A stretch of DNA of 64,000 nt from Azoarcus sp. KH32C (GTDB lineage Bacteria > Pseudomonadota > Gammaproteobacteria > Burkholderiales > Rhodocyclaceae). The translations under genes and the position numbers were made by a program. The notes beneath the pieces were generated by a model. The model was not told where the DNA came from, did no database searches, and saw only the letters and a program-made list of their open reading frames with translations. The stretch covers positions 620,001 to 684,000 of the forward strand of contig NC_020548.1 in assembly GCF_000349945.1 (NCBI RefSeq), given 5' to 3'. The first letter of the stretch is position 1. The number at the start of each line of letters is the position of its first letter. Shown one piece after another: positions 1 through 7,917 of the stretch.

Positions 1-1
1 C

Positions 2-754
2 GTCAGCGACTCGCCCGCCAAGGCGATCATCGCCGCCGCGCGTGACGCCGCATGCGACCTGATCTACATGGCGTCCCATGGCCGACGCAGCGGCATCGGC
101 ATGATGCTGGGATCTCAGACACTAAAGGTGCTGGTCAATGCCGGCATGCCGGTGCTCGTAGCGGCCACGTCGAATCCGCCCGTCCCGTCACAGGTGATGG
201 ACGTGATCCGCGACGAGCACCGCTCGCTCGCCGCCGTGTTGCACGCTTGGCTGAACCTGCTCGACAGGAAAGAGGAGATGGACGGAAAGCCCGACGCGGA
301 CCTGATGCGGACGATGATCCAATATCTCAAGACCTTTTCGGTCAGCATGCATCGCCCGAAGGAAAACGAATATCTCTTCAGCCGCCTCCGCCGCCGCAGC
401 ACGCGTTATGACACCGAGCTCTCCGAGCTGGAGCACCAAAATGCCGACCACCAGCGGCTGATCGGCGAACTCGAAGCCGCGGTCGAGCGCCATCTCGCCG
501 GTTCGGCGCCCTTGGCAGACATCCGCGAGGCGGTTGCGAGCTGCGAGCAATCGACTTGGGAACACATGCAGCGGGTCGAAGGCAGCATCCTTCCCGGTGC
601 GCTGAACCATTTGACGCCCGAAGACTGGGAAGGGATCAACGCTGCCTTTTCCGACGGCGGCGATCCACGCTTCGGCCGGGATACGAACACGGAATTCCGC
701 CGCATCTTCTCGCGCATCGTAAACCTCGCCCCGTCCGATAGCGCCGGCGACTAG
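2..754 (+). CDS. Universal stress protein-hemerythrin fusion, 5' partial
   Basis: The gene enters from outside the window; 250 codons remain. The first ~60 residues are the C-terminal part of a UspA domain (MASHGRRSGIG nucleotide-binding glycine loop, then a VLVAAT strand). From about residue 69 a hemerythrin-like four-helix domain follows, with candidate iron ligands in DEHRSLAAVLH, the HRPKENEYLF helix, HQNADHQ and WEHMQRVE. It is a close paralogue of the complete protein at 45500-46525, which shows the missing N-terminus. Known for the families: Usp domains bind nucleotide, hemerythrins bind O2 or NO through a di-iron site. A redox or oxygen stress role is inferred. It lies 26 bp upstream of an acyl-CoA ligase and may be co-transcribed with it. 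Confidence 0.88.
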   Translation, partial: VSDSPAKAIIAAARDAACDLIYMASHGRRSGIGMMLGSQTLKVLVNAGMPVLVAATSNPPVPSQVMDVIRDEHRSLAAVLHAWLNLLDRKEEMDGKPDADLMRTMIQYLKTFSVSMHRPKENEYLFSRLRRRSTRYDTELSELEHQNADHQRLIGELEAAVERHLAGSAPLADIREAVASCEQSTWEHMQRVEGSILPGALNHLTPEDWEGINAAFSDGGDPRFGRDTNTEFRRIFSRIVNLAPSDSAGD

Positions 755-780
755 TCCTCGGCCCCCCAAGGAGATCGCCC

Positions 781-2406
781 ATGCTCAAGGGACTCATGCA
801 GGACCGCCCCCTGCTCGTTTCTTCATTGATCGAACATGCAGCCCGCTGTCATCCGGGAACCGAGATCGTGTCGCGAACCGCTGAAGGATTGATCAGCCGC
901 TGCACCTACGGCGACATCGGGCGGCGGTCAAGACAACTCGCCGCGGCGCTGACCGCCTTGGGCGTCAAGCCGGGCGACCGGATCGGGGCGCTGGCCTGGA
1001 ACGGGTACCGGCACATGGAGCTGTACTACGGCGTGTCCGGCGTCGGCGCCGTCCTGCATACGATCCATCCGCGCCAGTTTCCCGAGCAGATCGAATACGT
1101 GGTCAATCATGCCGGGGACCAGTACCTCTTCTTCGACATCACCTTCGCGCCGCTGATCGAGCGCCTCGCGCCGGCGCTGAAGACGGTGAAGCGCTTCGTC
1201 GCGATGACGGACCGCAAGAATCTCCCCCTGAGCGACATTCCGAACCTGCTGTGCTACGAGGACCTCATCGCGGAGGCCAGCGCCGACTTCGAGTGGCCAT
1301 CCTTCGACGAAACGACGGCCTCGTCGCTGTGCTACACGGCGGGAACGACGGGAACGCCGAAAGGCGTGCTGTACTCGCACCGCTCGACGGTCCTGCACGC
1401 CTTCGCCCTGTGCGCGGCCGACAGCCTCTCACTGTCCGCGCGGGAATCGGCGCTGCTCGCGGCGCCGATGTTCCACGTCAATGCCTGGGGCGTTCCGTAC
1501 GCCGCGGCGATGTGCGGCATGAAGCTGGTGCTGCCGGGGCCGGTCCACGACGGTCGGAGCATCTACGAACTGCTGCGCGAGGAGCGGGTGACGCTCGCAC
1601 TCGGCGCGCCCTACTTCTGGGCTCCGCTGTTCAAGTACCTGGACGGGATGCGCCGGAATCCGCGCAAGGAGCTCTCGCTCGAGCGCGTCGTCGTCGGCGG
1701 AATCGCCCCGGCGAGCGAGCTGGTCGAGCGCTTCGCCACCACCTTTGGCGCCCGCGTCACGCAGGTGTGGGGGATGACCGAAACGTCGCCGATCGGAGCG
1801 ATCTGTCCGTCGTCCGCGATGCACGCCGATGCGCCGGATGGCCAGATCAAGCAAGGACGCGCGCCGTTCGGCATCGAGATGCGGCTCGTCGACGACTCGG
1901 GGAAAGCCGTCGCCCACGACGGACGGACGCCCGGCCATCTCCTGGTCCGCGGCCCGTGGGTCGCCTCCGCCTACTTCAAGTCGGCGGAAGGCTCGCGTCT
2001 CGACGCCGACGGATTCTTCGATACCGGCGACATCGCGACGATCGACGAACACGGCTACCTGCAGATCACCGATCGCGCAGCCGACGCGATCCGGTCCGGC
2101 GACCAATGGATGTCGTCGGTCGCACTCGAAAATGCGGCCGCCGGACACCCCGCCGTATCCGAGGCTGCCGTCATCGCCCTGCCACAGGGCGAGCGCCCGA
2201 CCCACCGTCTGCTCGTCATCCTGCCGCGAACCGATTTTGATGTGAGCCGCGAAGAGATGTTGCTGTACCTCGCCGCGAAGCTCGACCGGCGCTGGCTGCC
2301 CGACGACGTGGCCTTCGTCGAACAGTTTCCGCACACGGCCACCGGCAAGGTCCGCAAGGGACGCCTGCGGGAAATGTTCGCCGAGCATCGGTGGCCGACT
2401 GCTTAG
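781..2406 (+). CDS. AMP-forming acyl-CoA ligase (FadD-like)
   Basis: 541-residue adenylate-forming enzyme expected to activate a carboxylic acid to its CoA thioester with ATP. The P-loop-like motif reads YTAGTTGTPKG (residues ~186-196), the A5 motif is WGMTETSP, and the A7 motif is DGFFDTGDIA. The C-terminal TGKVRKGRLRE keeps the catalytic Lys. The hinge (A8) motif is unusual: DRAADAIRSGDQW, where relatives including the copy at 40585-42231 have DRIKDVIKTGGEW. That may change activity. The ATG is preceded by AAGGAG at good spacing. Medium-chain, long-chain or aromatic acid substrate cannot be told apart. It converges on the phosphatase gene downstream. Confidence 0.88.
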   Translation: MLKGLMQDRPLLVSSLIEHAARCHPGTEIVSRTAEGLISRCTYGDIGRRSRQLAAALTALGVKPGDRIGALAWNGYRHMELYYGVSGVGAVLHTIHPRQFPEQIEYVVNHAGDQYLFFDITFAPLIERLAPALKTVKRFVAMTDRKNLPLSDIPNLLCYEDLIAEASADFEWPSFDETTASSLCYTAGTTGTPKGVLYSHRSTVLHAFALCAADSLSLSARESALLAAPMFHVNAWGVPYAAAMCGMKLVLPGPVHDGRSIYELLREERVTLALGAPYFWAPLFKYLDGMRRNPRKELSLERVVVGGIAPASELVERFATTFGARVTQVWGMTETSPIGAICPSSAMHADAPDGQIKQGRAPFGIEMRLVDDSGKAVAHDGRTPGHLLVRGPWVASAYFKSAEGSRLDADGFFDTGDIATIDEHGYLQITDRAADAIRSGDQWMSSVALENAAAGHPAVSEAAVIALPQGERPTHRLLVILPRTDFDVSREEMLLYLAAKLDRRWLPDDVAFVEQFPHTATGKVRKGRLREMFAEHRWPTA

Positions 2407-2432
2407 ACGAGTCGCCGAGCGGGTGGGCGCGC

Positions 2433-3911
2433 TCACGGCGTGCGCAGCCGCGCGGCCGGAAACTCCTCCTGCCACAGGCGCGTGCCCGCGGCGTTCCACG
2501 CGGCGACGCGCAGTAACCGCGCACCGGCCGGCCCGGAGAACTCCAGCGTGCAGAAGTTGCGCTGCGTGACCAGCGTCCCGGGCACCTCGCGCACCGGGAA
2601 CGGGCGAGGATGCACGCGCGAGGTCAGCGGCGAGCAGGTCAGCTCGGTCAGCGGGTAGGTGCCGGGGCGCTCGCGCTCGGTCAGGTGGGTGTAGTGGATG
2701 TCGCCCGAGAGGAAAAACACCCCATCGATGCGCTCCGCAGCGAGCCAGTCGAGGAACGCCTGGCGCTCGCGCGGGAAGTTGTGCCAGCCCTCGCCGCCGC
2801 GCTTCTCGGGCGACGGGCGGTCGCTGAGCATGCGGCTGCCGTTGGCGACGAGCTTGAAGGTGGCGCGCGAGTCGCGCAGGGCGCCCTTCAGCCATTCGAG
2901 CTGCGCTGCGCCCAACATCGTGCGCGCCGGGTCGGCGGAGGCATCGTCGTCGCGGTAGTAACGGTCGTCGAGCAGGAACAGCTCGACGTCGCCGAGCGGT
3001 ACCCGGGCGAAGATCCCGGTGACGCCGGGGAGGCCGTAGCTGGGGTTTGCCCAGTAGTCCTGGAACAGTTCCAGCGCGGTCGCCTTGAGGGCGAAGTCGC
3101 GGTTCGAGTCGTTCGGGCCGTAGTCGTGGTCGTCCCAGATGGCGACGTGCTGGCCGGTACGCAGCAGCCGCTGGAGCGGCGCAAAGCTGCGCGTGGTTGC
3201 CCAGCGCCCGTGCATCCGCGCGGTGGCCTTGTCCGCTGGCGCGAGGTCGTCGTCGCGGTAGTAGATGCTGTCGCCGAGCCACAGCATCACGTCGGGTCGC
3301 CGTGCAGCGACGGTATCGAAGATCTCGAAGCCGGCGCCGAAGGAGTCCTGCATGACCTCGTAAGGGGGGTCGGGGAGGTAGCTGCACGAGCCGGTGGCGA
3401 TGACCAGCTCGCGAGGCGTGGCCGGATCCGCGGGCGCGGTGGTGAATGCGGGCACCTCGCCGAGCTCGACCGGGATCCCGTCGAGCAGCACGCGGTAGGC
3501 GTAGCGGGTGGCGGCCCGCAGACCGTCGAGGTCGACGCGCGCGGTGTGGCCGCGCTCCGGGCTGACGGCGACCGGCGCGCTGCGCCGCGCAGCGTCTGGC
3601 TGCCCCTGCGGCCAGTACTCGAGCTGCACCTGCGCCGGAGCGTCGGTCATCAGCCACACGCCGACGCGCGCGGCCGTCGCCGGCCCGGCCATCGGGCCGC
3701 CGGCCAAGGTGGCCGCGCTGGCGCCGGCCGCATGCAGCGCCTGCAGCAGCCAGGGCAGCGCCAGGCGGCGCAGCGTGCGCCACGCGAGGCCGGGGCGCAA
3801 CCCAGACGCGGAACGTCGAATGAGTCCAGTCTGCGCCCCGCCTGACATGCCCATATTCGACCGGATTGGAATGCAGGTAGTCGAGGTGCGCACGATCACT
3901 TTCCGTGGCAT
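2433..3911 (-). CDS. PhoD-like alkaline phosphatase/phosphodiesterase
   Basis: Metallophosphatase of the PhoD family. An N-terminal Ig-like domain (about residues 60-150, VGVWLMTDAPAQVQLEYWP) precedes the catalytic domain with metal-binding signatures GSCSYLPDPPYEV, WLGDSIYYRDDD, WDDHDYGPNDSN, LDDRYYRDDD and FLSGDIHYTHL. The family hydrolyses phosphate mono/diesters outside the cytoplasm. The start is uncertain: the first ~37 codons of this frame run through DNA that, in another frame, encodes a RAYT transposase remnant (3808-3921). A more natural start may be TTG at 3800, which would give a short signal-like segment (LRRLALPWLLQALHAAGASA). The native 5' end may have been lost. Confidence 0.85.
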   Translation of the reverse strand: MPRKVIVRTSTTCIPIRSNMGMSGGAQTGLIRRSASGLRPGLAWRTLRRLALPWLLQALHAAGASAATLAGGPMAGPATAARVGVWLMTDAPAQVQLEYWPQGQPDAARRSAPVAVSPERGHTARVDLDGLRAATRYAYRVLLDGIPVELGEVPAFTTAPADPATPRELVIATGSCSYLPDPPYEVMQDSFGAGFEIFDTVAARRPDVMLWLGDSIYYRDDDLAPADKATARMHGRWATTRSFAPLQRLLRTGQHVAIWDDHDYGPNDSNRDFALKATALELFQDYWANPSYGLPGVTGIFARVPLGDVELFLLDDRYYRDDDASADPARTMLGAAQLEWLKGALRDSRATFKLVANGSRMLSDRPSPEKRGGEGWHNFPRERQAFLDWLAAERIDGVFFLSGDIHYTHLTERERPGTYPLTELTCSPLTSRVHPRPFPVREVPGTLVTQRNFCTLEFSGPAGARLLRVAAWNAAGTRLWQEEFPAARLRTP

Positions 3912-3921
3912 TCGACTTCAA
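3808..3921 (-). pseudogene. RAYT (REP-associated tyrosine transposase) C-terminal remnant
   Basis: In the frame beginning near 3921 the minus strand reads HLDYLHSNPVEYGHVRR and then GADWTHSTFR. This is the C-terminal signature of Y1-type REP-associated transposases (usually YIHxNPVKHGxVxxxxDWPYSSFHR). Only ~38 codons remain; there is no catalytic HUH or Tyr part. It overlaps the 3' end of the LuxR gene by a few bases and runs into the 5' part of the phosphatase frame, so it marks an old insertion or deletion. The GC-rich palindromes at 40551, 42323 and 45274 may be relics of elements such a protein mobilises, which is inference. Confidence 0.7.
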
Positions 3922-6575
3922 TAAGGGTCGGTGAGGATTCCGAGCATGCGCGCCCGGTCCACGACATGCCGGCGCGAGGCCGCATTAAGCTTCACGAACA
4001 GGTGCTTGACGTGCCACTTGACGGTCTCGTCGCTGATACTCAGCGCCGAGGCGATCTGCTTGTTCGACAGGTTGTGGCCGAGCAACTGGAGGATTTCCTC
4101 CTCCTTGGTGGTCAGTAAGCCGCCGGTCTTGACGACGGGGCTGTGCGCAACGGTTGCGCGGCCCGCCTGAACATCGGCTCTTTCCCGCGGCACTTCCTTC
4201 TTTCCGACGTGTTCGTCGCCGCGCTCACCGGCGAGCGACTCCAGTTCCAGCAATCCGCGTTGCATGCCGTAGACCTCGGCGAGGTCGAGCGCTTCCTGAC
4301 GGAGGGCACTCCATTCGAGGCCGCAATGCTTGCGGGCAATCGCCAGCAGGAACCTGGTCTCGACGCCTTCCCTCCCCCTCCGGAGTTCGTCGGCTTCATC
4401 GAGCAAGGGCTGAAGGACCGCCTGGGCGTCATCCCAGTTGCCCGCGGCAATCGCCGCATAAGCGCGGGCCTGGGCGATGCGCAACAACAGCACGCGCCCC
4501 AGCAGCGTGTTCGCATCGAGATCGGGCACCAGTCTCTCGAGGCGATCGCACGCGTCGATACTGGAGCGCATCCGCCCCTGCACCAGGTGCATCCGCGCCT
4601 GCTCGAAGAGGCTCGCGACACAGTAGCGCGGCATCTTCCGTACTTCACCCAGCGCGAACAGATTGTTCAGGAGGTCGAGCGAGCGCCGCTGCTGTCCCTT
4701 CAGCCGCGCGACGCGCGCCGCCACCTGGTAACCCATGACGACCGCTTCGGGCGCGGAAACGCGCTCCAGCACGTCGAGACGATCGAGCAGCATGTCCTCG
4801 GCCGCATCGATGTCGCCGAGCTCCCACGAAGCCATCGCCAGCGCCGACGCCAGCATCGCACTGACGCCGTTGCGTCGCCCACGCACGTCATCTGCGCGGC
4901 GGGAAGGCTCGGCGAGCCACTCCTGCGCGAGTTTGACCTGTCCCTCCCACAGGTAACTGAATCCGATCACCCACTCGCACCAGCCCTTCACCGCATGCAA
5001 TCCCTGCGGCACCGCCCCATAGGCCGCGCGGATGAGGTGCCGCGCCCGCTCCGGAGTGCCGCGGTAGAGGTGTGCGACTGCGGTGCAGTTGGCATAGATC
5101 GCGCGTAAGGCCGGCGGGGCGAAACGCACGTGATCCTCCCAGGGCGCGAGCAGGCTTTCGGTGTCGTCGATCCGGTCCACGAAATAGGCCGACGCACCGC
5201 TGATCAATGTGCTCTCGAAACGCTCCTCGACGGGCGCGGCCGGATTGCCCCGGACCTTCTCGATCAGACGCGCGGCATCCCGGTGCCGATCGCTGAGCCC
5301 CAACACCCACGCGGCGCCGAGCAAGGTGCGCGGATGGCGCTCAAGTTCCTTGGGAGGGATGCGTTCCAGCCAGTAAAGCAAGCGGACGTGATCCCCTTCG
5401 AGCGCCGCCCCATACAAGCATTCGCTGATCAGGGCATGCGCAAGCTCGTCCATGCCCGCTGCCTGCGCCTGGTCGGCGGCCGCTTCGCGCAAGCCGTGAT
5501 CGGCGAGCCAGCGCACGGCACGGCCGTGCAAGGCATTCCGCTCGTCTTGCGGCCGCTTGCGCAGCTGACCGAACAGGAACTCCCGCACCATGGGGTGGAA
5601 CCTCGCCCGCTCGGCGGTTGGCCCATCCATGAAGATCGGCAACTTTTCGCGCGCCTGCTTCAACAGCGTCGCGGCGTCCTCGTAGCCGCTGACGAACGCG
5701 CACAGCCCGTCCTGCAACGCATCGAGCATCGACACGCGGATCAGGAACTCGACGATGCGCGGTTCCAGGTTGTTGAGCAGGCCTTCGAGAAAATAGCGCT
5801 CGAGATCGCCCGTCGCGGCATCCATCGTCGCGATCGCGCCCTTGAGATCGCTCTGCCGCTCGATGACCGCCATCGCCAGCTGCACGCCCAGCGGCCAGCC
5901 GGCGGCCTTGTCGTGCAGCTTCATGCAGGACTCCGCATCGATGCGGTCCTTGAAGCGCGCTTTCAGGATCGATGCTGTCTCCTTGCGCGTGAAGCGCAGC
6001 CGCTCGGTGCCGACGATTGCGTACAGCCCACGCGCAAGGAAGTTCGACAGCGGCAGCTGTAGCGCCTTGCGCGAAGCGAGCACGACGCGCAGGTTCGGTG
6101 GCGCATTAAGGATCAGATAGAGCAGCGATTGCAGCACAGGCTCGGACGCGAACTGGACCTCGTCCAGGATCAGCACCGTTTCCGCGCCCAGATTCGCGAC
6201 TTCCGCGAGCCAGGCGGTCAGCCCTTCGAACGCGCCCCCGCCCTGGCGCATCGTCTGGGCGACGGCACGCTCGAAGGTCGGCCGGCCACTCGCGACCCGC
6301 ATCGAATAGGCGAGTCCGCCAGAGAAGCGCGCGACGTCGTCCCGCTCGTCGAGGGTCAGCCACGCGACGAGGGCCCCCAGGTTCAAGGCCTCGCGCCGCC
6401 ACTGGCCGAGCAGCGAGGTCTTGCCGAAGCCGGCCGGCGCGACGACCTCGACGATCGTCTTGTTCCGCAGATCCTCAACGTCCCACCCAAGACGAGCCCG
6501 CAGCAGCTGGTCTCGGGTCACGCGCGGCGGCGTGCTTTTCAGAACGAATTCGGCATCGGCGGTTTCAGTCGTCAT
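3918..6575 (-). CDS. MalT-like LuxR-family transcriptional regulator
   Basis: 885-residue STAND-type regulator. The N-terminus carries a Walker A motif (APAGFGKTSLL, ~46-56) and a Walker B-like strand (TVLILDEVQFA). A long helical-repeat middle section follows, then a C-terminal LuxR helix-turn-helix with LTTKEEEILQLLGHNLSNKQI and SDETVKWHVKHLF. MalT-type proteins are switched by an inducer plus ATP and activate transcription as oligomers. A paralogue with the same layout lies at 42471-45167; each sits near an acyl-CoA ligase and a stress/hemerythrin gene, so they probably arose by duplication of a module. The target genes are not evident. No strong ribosome site precedes the ATG. Confidence 0.9.
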   Translation of the reverse strand: MTTETADAEFVLKSTPPRVTRDQLLRARLGWDVEDLRNKTIVEVVAPAGFGKTSLLGQWRREALNLGALVAWLTLDERDDVARFSGGLAYSMRVASGRPTFERAVAQTMRQGGGAFEGLTAWLAEVANLGAETVLILDEVQFASEPVLQSLLYLILNAPPNLRVVLASRKALQLPLSNFLARGLYAIVGTERLRFTRKETASILKARFKDRIDAESCMKLHDKAAGWPLGVQLAMAVIERQSDLKGAIATMDAATGDLERYFLEGLLNNLEPRIVEFLIRVSMLDALQDGLCAFVSGYEDAATLLKQAREKLPIFMDGPTAERARFHPMVREFLFGQLRKRPQDERNALHGRAVRWLADHGLREAAADQAQAAGMDELAHALISECLYGAALEGDHVRLLYWLERIPPKELERHPRTLLGAAWVLGLSDRHRDAARLIEKVRGNPAAPVEERFESTLISGASAYFVDRIDDTESLLAPWEDHVRFAPPALRAIYANCTAVAHLYRGTPERARHLIRAAYGAVPQGLHAVKGWCEWVIGFSYLWEGQVKLAQEWLAEPSRRADDVRGRRNGVSAMLASALAMASWELGDIDAAEDMLLDRLDVLERVSAPEAVVMGYQVAARVARLKGQQRRSLDLLNNLFALGEVRKMPRYCVASLFEQARMHLVQGRMRSSIDACDRLERLVPDLDANTLLGRVLLLRIAQARAYAAIAAGNWDDAQAVLQPLLDEADELRRGREGVETRFLLAIARKHCGLEWSALRQEALDLAEVYGMQRGLLELESLAGERGDEHVGKKEVPRERADVQAGRATVAHSPVVKTGGLLTTKEEEILQLLGHNLSNKQIASALSISDETVKWHVKHLFVKLNAASRRHVVDRARMLGILTDPY

Positions 6576-6620
6576 TTAGCGCAAAGGTTCGCCGGACAGG
6601 ATTACAAAAGACTATCGCAG

Positions 6621-6647
6621 CCGGACGCGAAACGGAATCGCGTCCGG
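6621..6647 (-). terminator. Inverted repeat after the reductase operon
   Basis: CCGGACGCGA and TCGCGTCCGG form a perfect 10-bp stem around a 7-base loop. It lies 26 bp past the stop codon of the last reductase gene and before the LuxR gene. On the minus strand it is followed at some distance by a short TTTT. A transcription terminator is likely but not certain. Confidence 0.6.
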
Positions 6648-6672
6648 CAAACCGTTGCGGAATCGCTGTCCG

Positions 6673-7917
6673 TCAGGACAACATTTCGATGAAGGCGCGT
6701 ACGCGGGTGATGAGCTGGCCGGACGGCGCGCCAACCTGCCAACTGCCTTCCAGGCCCGAACTCGGCACGCCCTTCTTGTGGAAGTGGTCGCGGAAGAGCT
6801 CGACGTGCATCCCGCCGTACGGGCAACCGATGTAGGTGTAGAAGAGCATTCCCTTCGAGCCGGACTCCTCGATCATGTTTTCGATGTACTTGATCTGGTT
6901 CACCGGCGAGCCGGTGACGAAGTAATCGAGGATGAAGCGGGCCATCGACTCGAGCGGCGGAATGTCCTCGTTCCACACGCGGTCGTAGGGGTTCGGCGTG
7001 AACCACGACAGCAGCGCGCCGCCCAGGTCATCGACCGCCTTGTACACCCCGAACTCCAGGCCACGGGCGCCGACCCAGGTCAGCGGGATGATCTTGCCCA
7101 TCGGCGAGGGCACGAAGTCCGCGGTCTTCAGCTCGTCGATCAGTTGGTCGAGCAGCGCCTCGTACTCTGCCGGCTTGCCGAAGTAGTGGGCGGAGCCCAT
7201 CAGCAGGAACAGCGTCGGCAGGCTCTTGATGTAGAGCGGGTTCTTCAGGCGCAGCTGGAGGATCTCGCGGAACTTGGCCATCAGGCGGTTCAACCGCTTG
7301 ATTTCCGCGCGCATCTTCTCCTCGTCCACCGGCTTGCCGGTAAGGAACATCGCCACATCCTCGAGCTCGCTGGCGAGGAACTTGATCATCTGCTCCAGCC
7401 GCTCGTCGCCGCCCTGCACCGGGCGGATCACCTGCTCGACGCGGTGAATGTCGAAGCCGAACTCCTTGATCATCTCGTAGCCCATGTTGAGGGGCTCGCA
7501 GACCGTGGACAGGGCGACGACCTTCTTCACCGAGTTGTTGCGGCGCAGGTACCACTCGCCGATCAGGGCGGAAACCATCGAGCAGGTTTCCTTGGGCATG
7601 TCGAAGATGTCTTCCGACAGCTCCGCCGCTTCCACCGCCGAACCCAGGCGGCCCAAGTCATACACCGCCATCGGGATGGTGTCGCAAGCGTAGAGCAGCG
7701 GCGCTTCCATCAGGCCGGTGGACCACACAGCCGGCGTGCCTTCCTGGTTGCCCTTCTCGGCGTCCGGGAAGTAGGAAAGCGCCATGTCGTACAGCTTCTG
7801 GATGCCCGGCGAGTAGTGGTGGGCTTCCCGGCTCTGCTGGATGTATTCGATCTGGTTTTGCGGCTCTGCGTTGCCGATCGTGTTCGCAGATGCGGCCTTT
7901 TCCATTACTGCGTGCAT
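6673..7917 (-). CDS. Benzoyl-CoA-reductase/2-hydroxyacyl-CoA-dehydratase-like subunit (HgdB/BcrB fold)
   Basis: 414 residues of the HgdB/FldB/BcrBC family. Cysteines that can ligate a [4Fe-4S] cluster lie in LLYACDTIPM, PKETCSMVSA, ALSTVCEPLN and YIGCPYGGMH. Family members take one very low-potential electron from an ATPase partner and either remove water from 2-hydroxyacyl-CoA or reduce an aromatic acyl-CoA. The ATG follows AGGAGAG and overlaps the 3' end of the fusion gene by 13 bp, so the two are translationally coupled. I infer that it pairs with the C-terminal domain of the fusion protein as a heterodimer. Sequence alone does not separate reductase from dehydratase. Confidence 0.85.
   Translation of the reverse strand: MHAVMEKAASANTIGNAEPQNQIEYIQQSREAHHYSPGIQKLYDMALSYFPDAEKGNQEGTPAVWSTGLMEAPLLYACDTIPMAVYDLGRLGSAVEAAELSEDIFDMPKETCSMVSALIGEWYLRRNNSVKKVVALSTVCEPLNMGYEMIKEFGFDIHRVEQVIRPVQGGDERLEQMIKFLASELEDVAMFLTGKPVDEEKMRAEIKRLNRLMAKFREILQLRLKNPLYIKSLPTLFLLMGSAHYFGKPAEYEALLDQLIDELKTADFVPSPMGKIIPLTWVGARGLEFGVYKAVDDLGGALLSWFTPNPYDRVWNEDIPPLESMARFILDYFVTGSPVNQIKYIENMIEESGSKGMLFYTYIGCPYGGMHVELFRDHFHKKGVPSSGLEGSWQVGAPSGQLITRVRAFIEMLS

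Noticed and set aside
1429..3921. 830-codon minus-strand frame across the CoA ligase and phosphatase genes
   Set aside because: It is antisense to intact ligase motifs and shows low-complexity Arg/Ala/Pro-rich sequence typical of GC-rich shadow frames. Only its first ~38 codons (RAYT remnant) look like protein.
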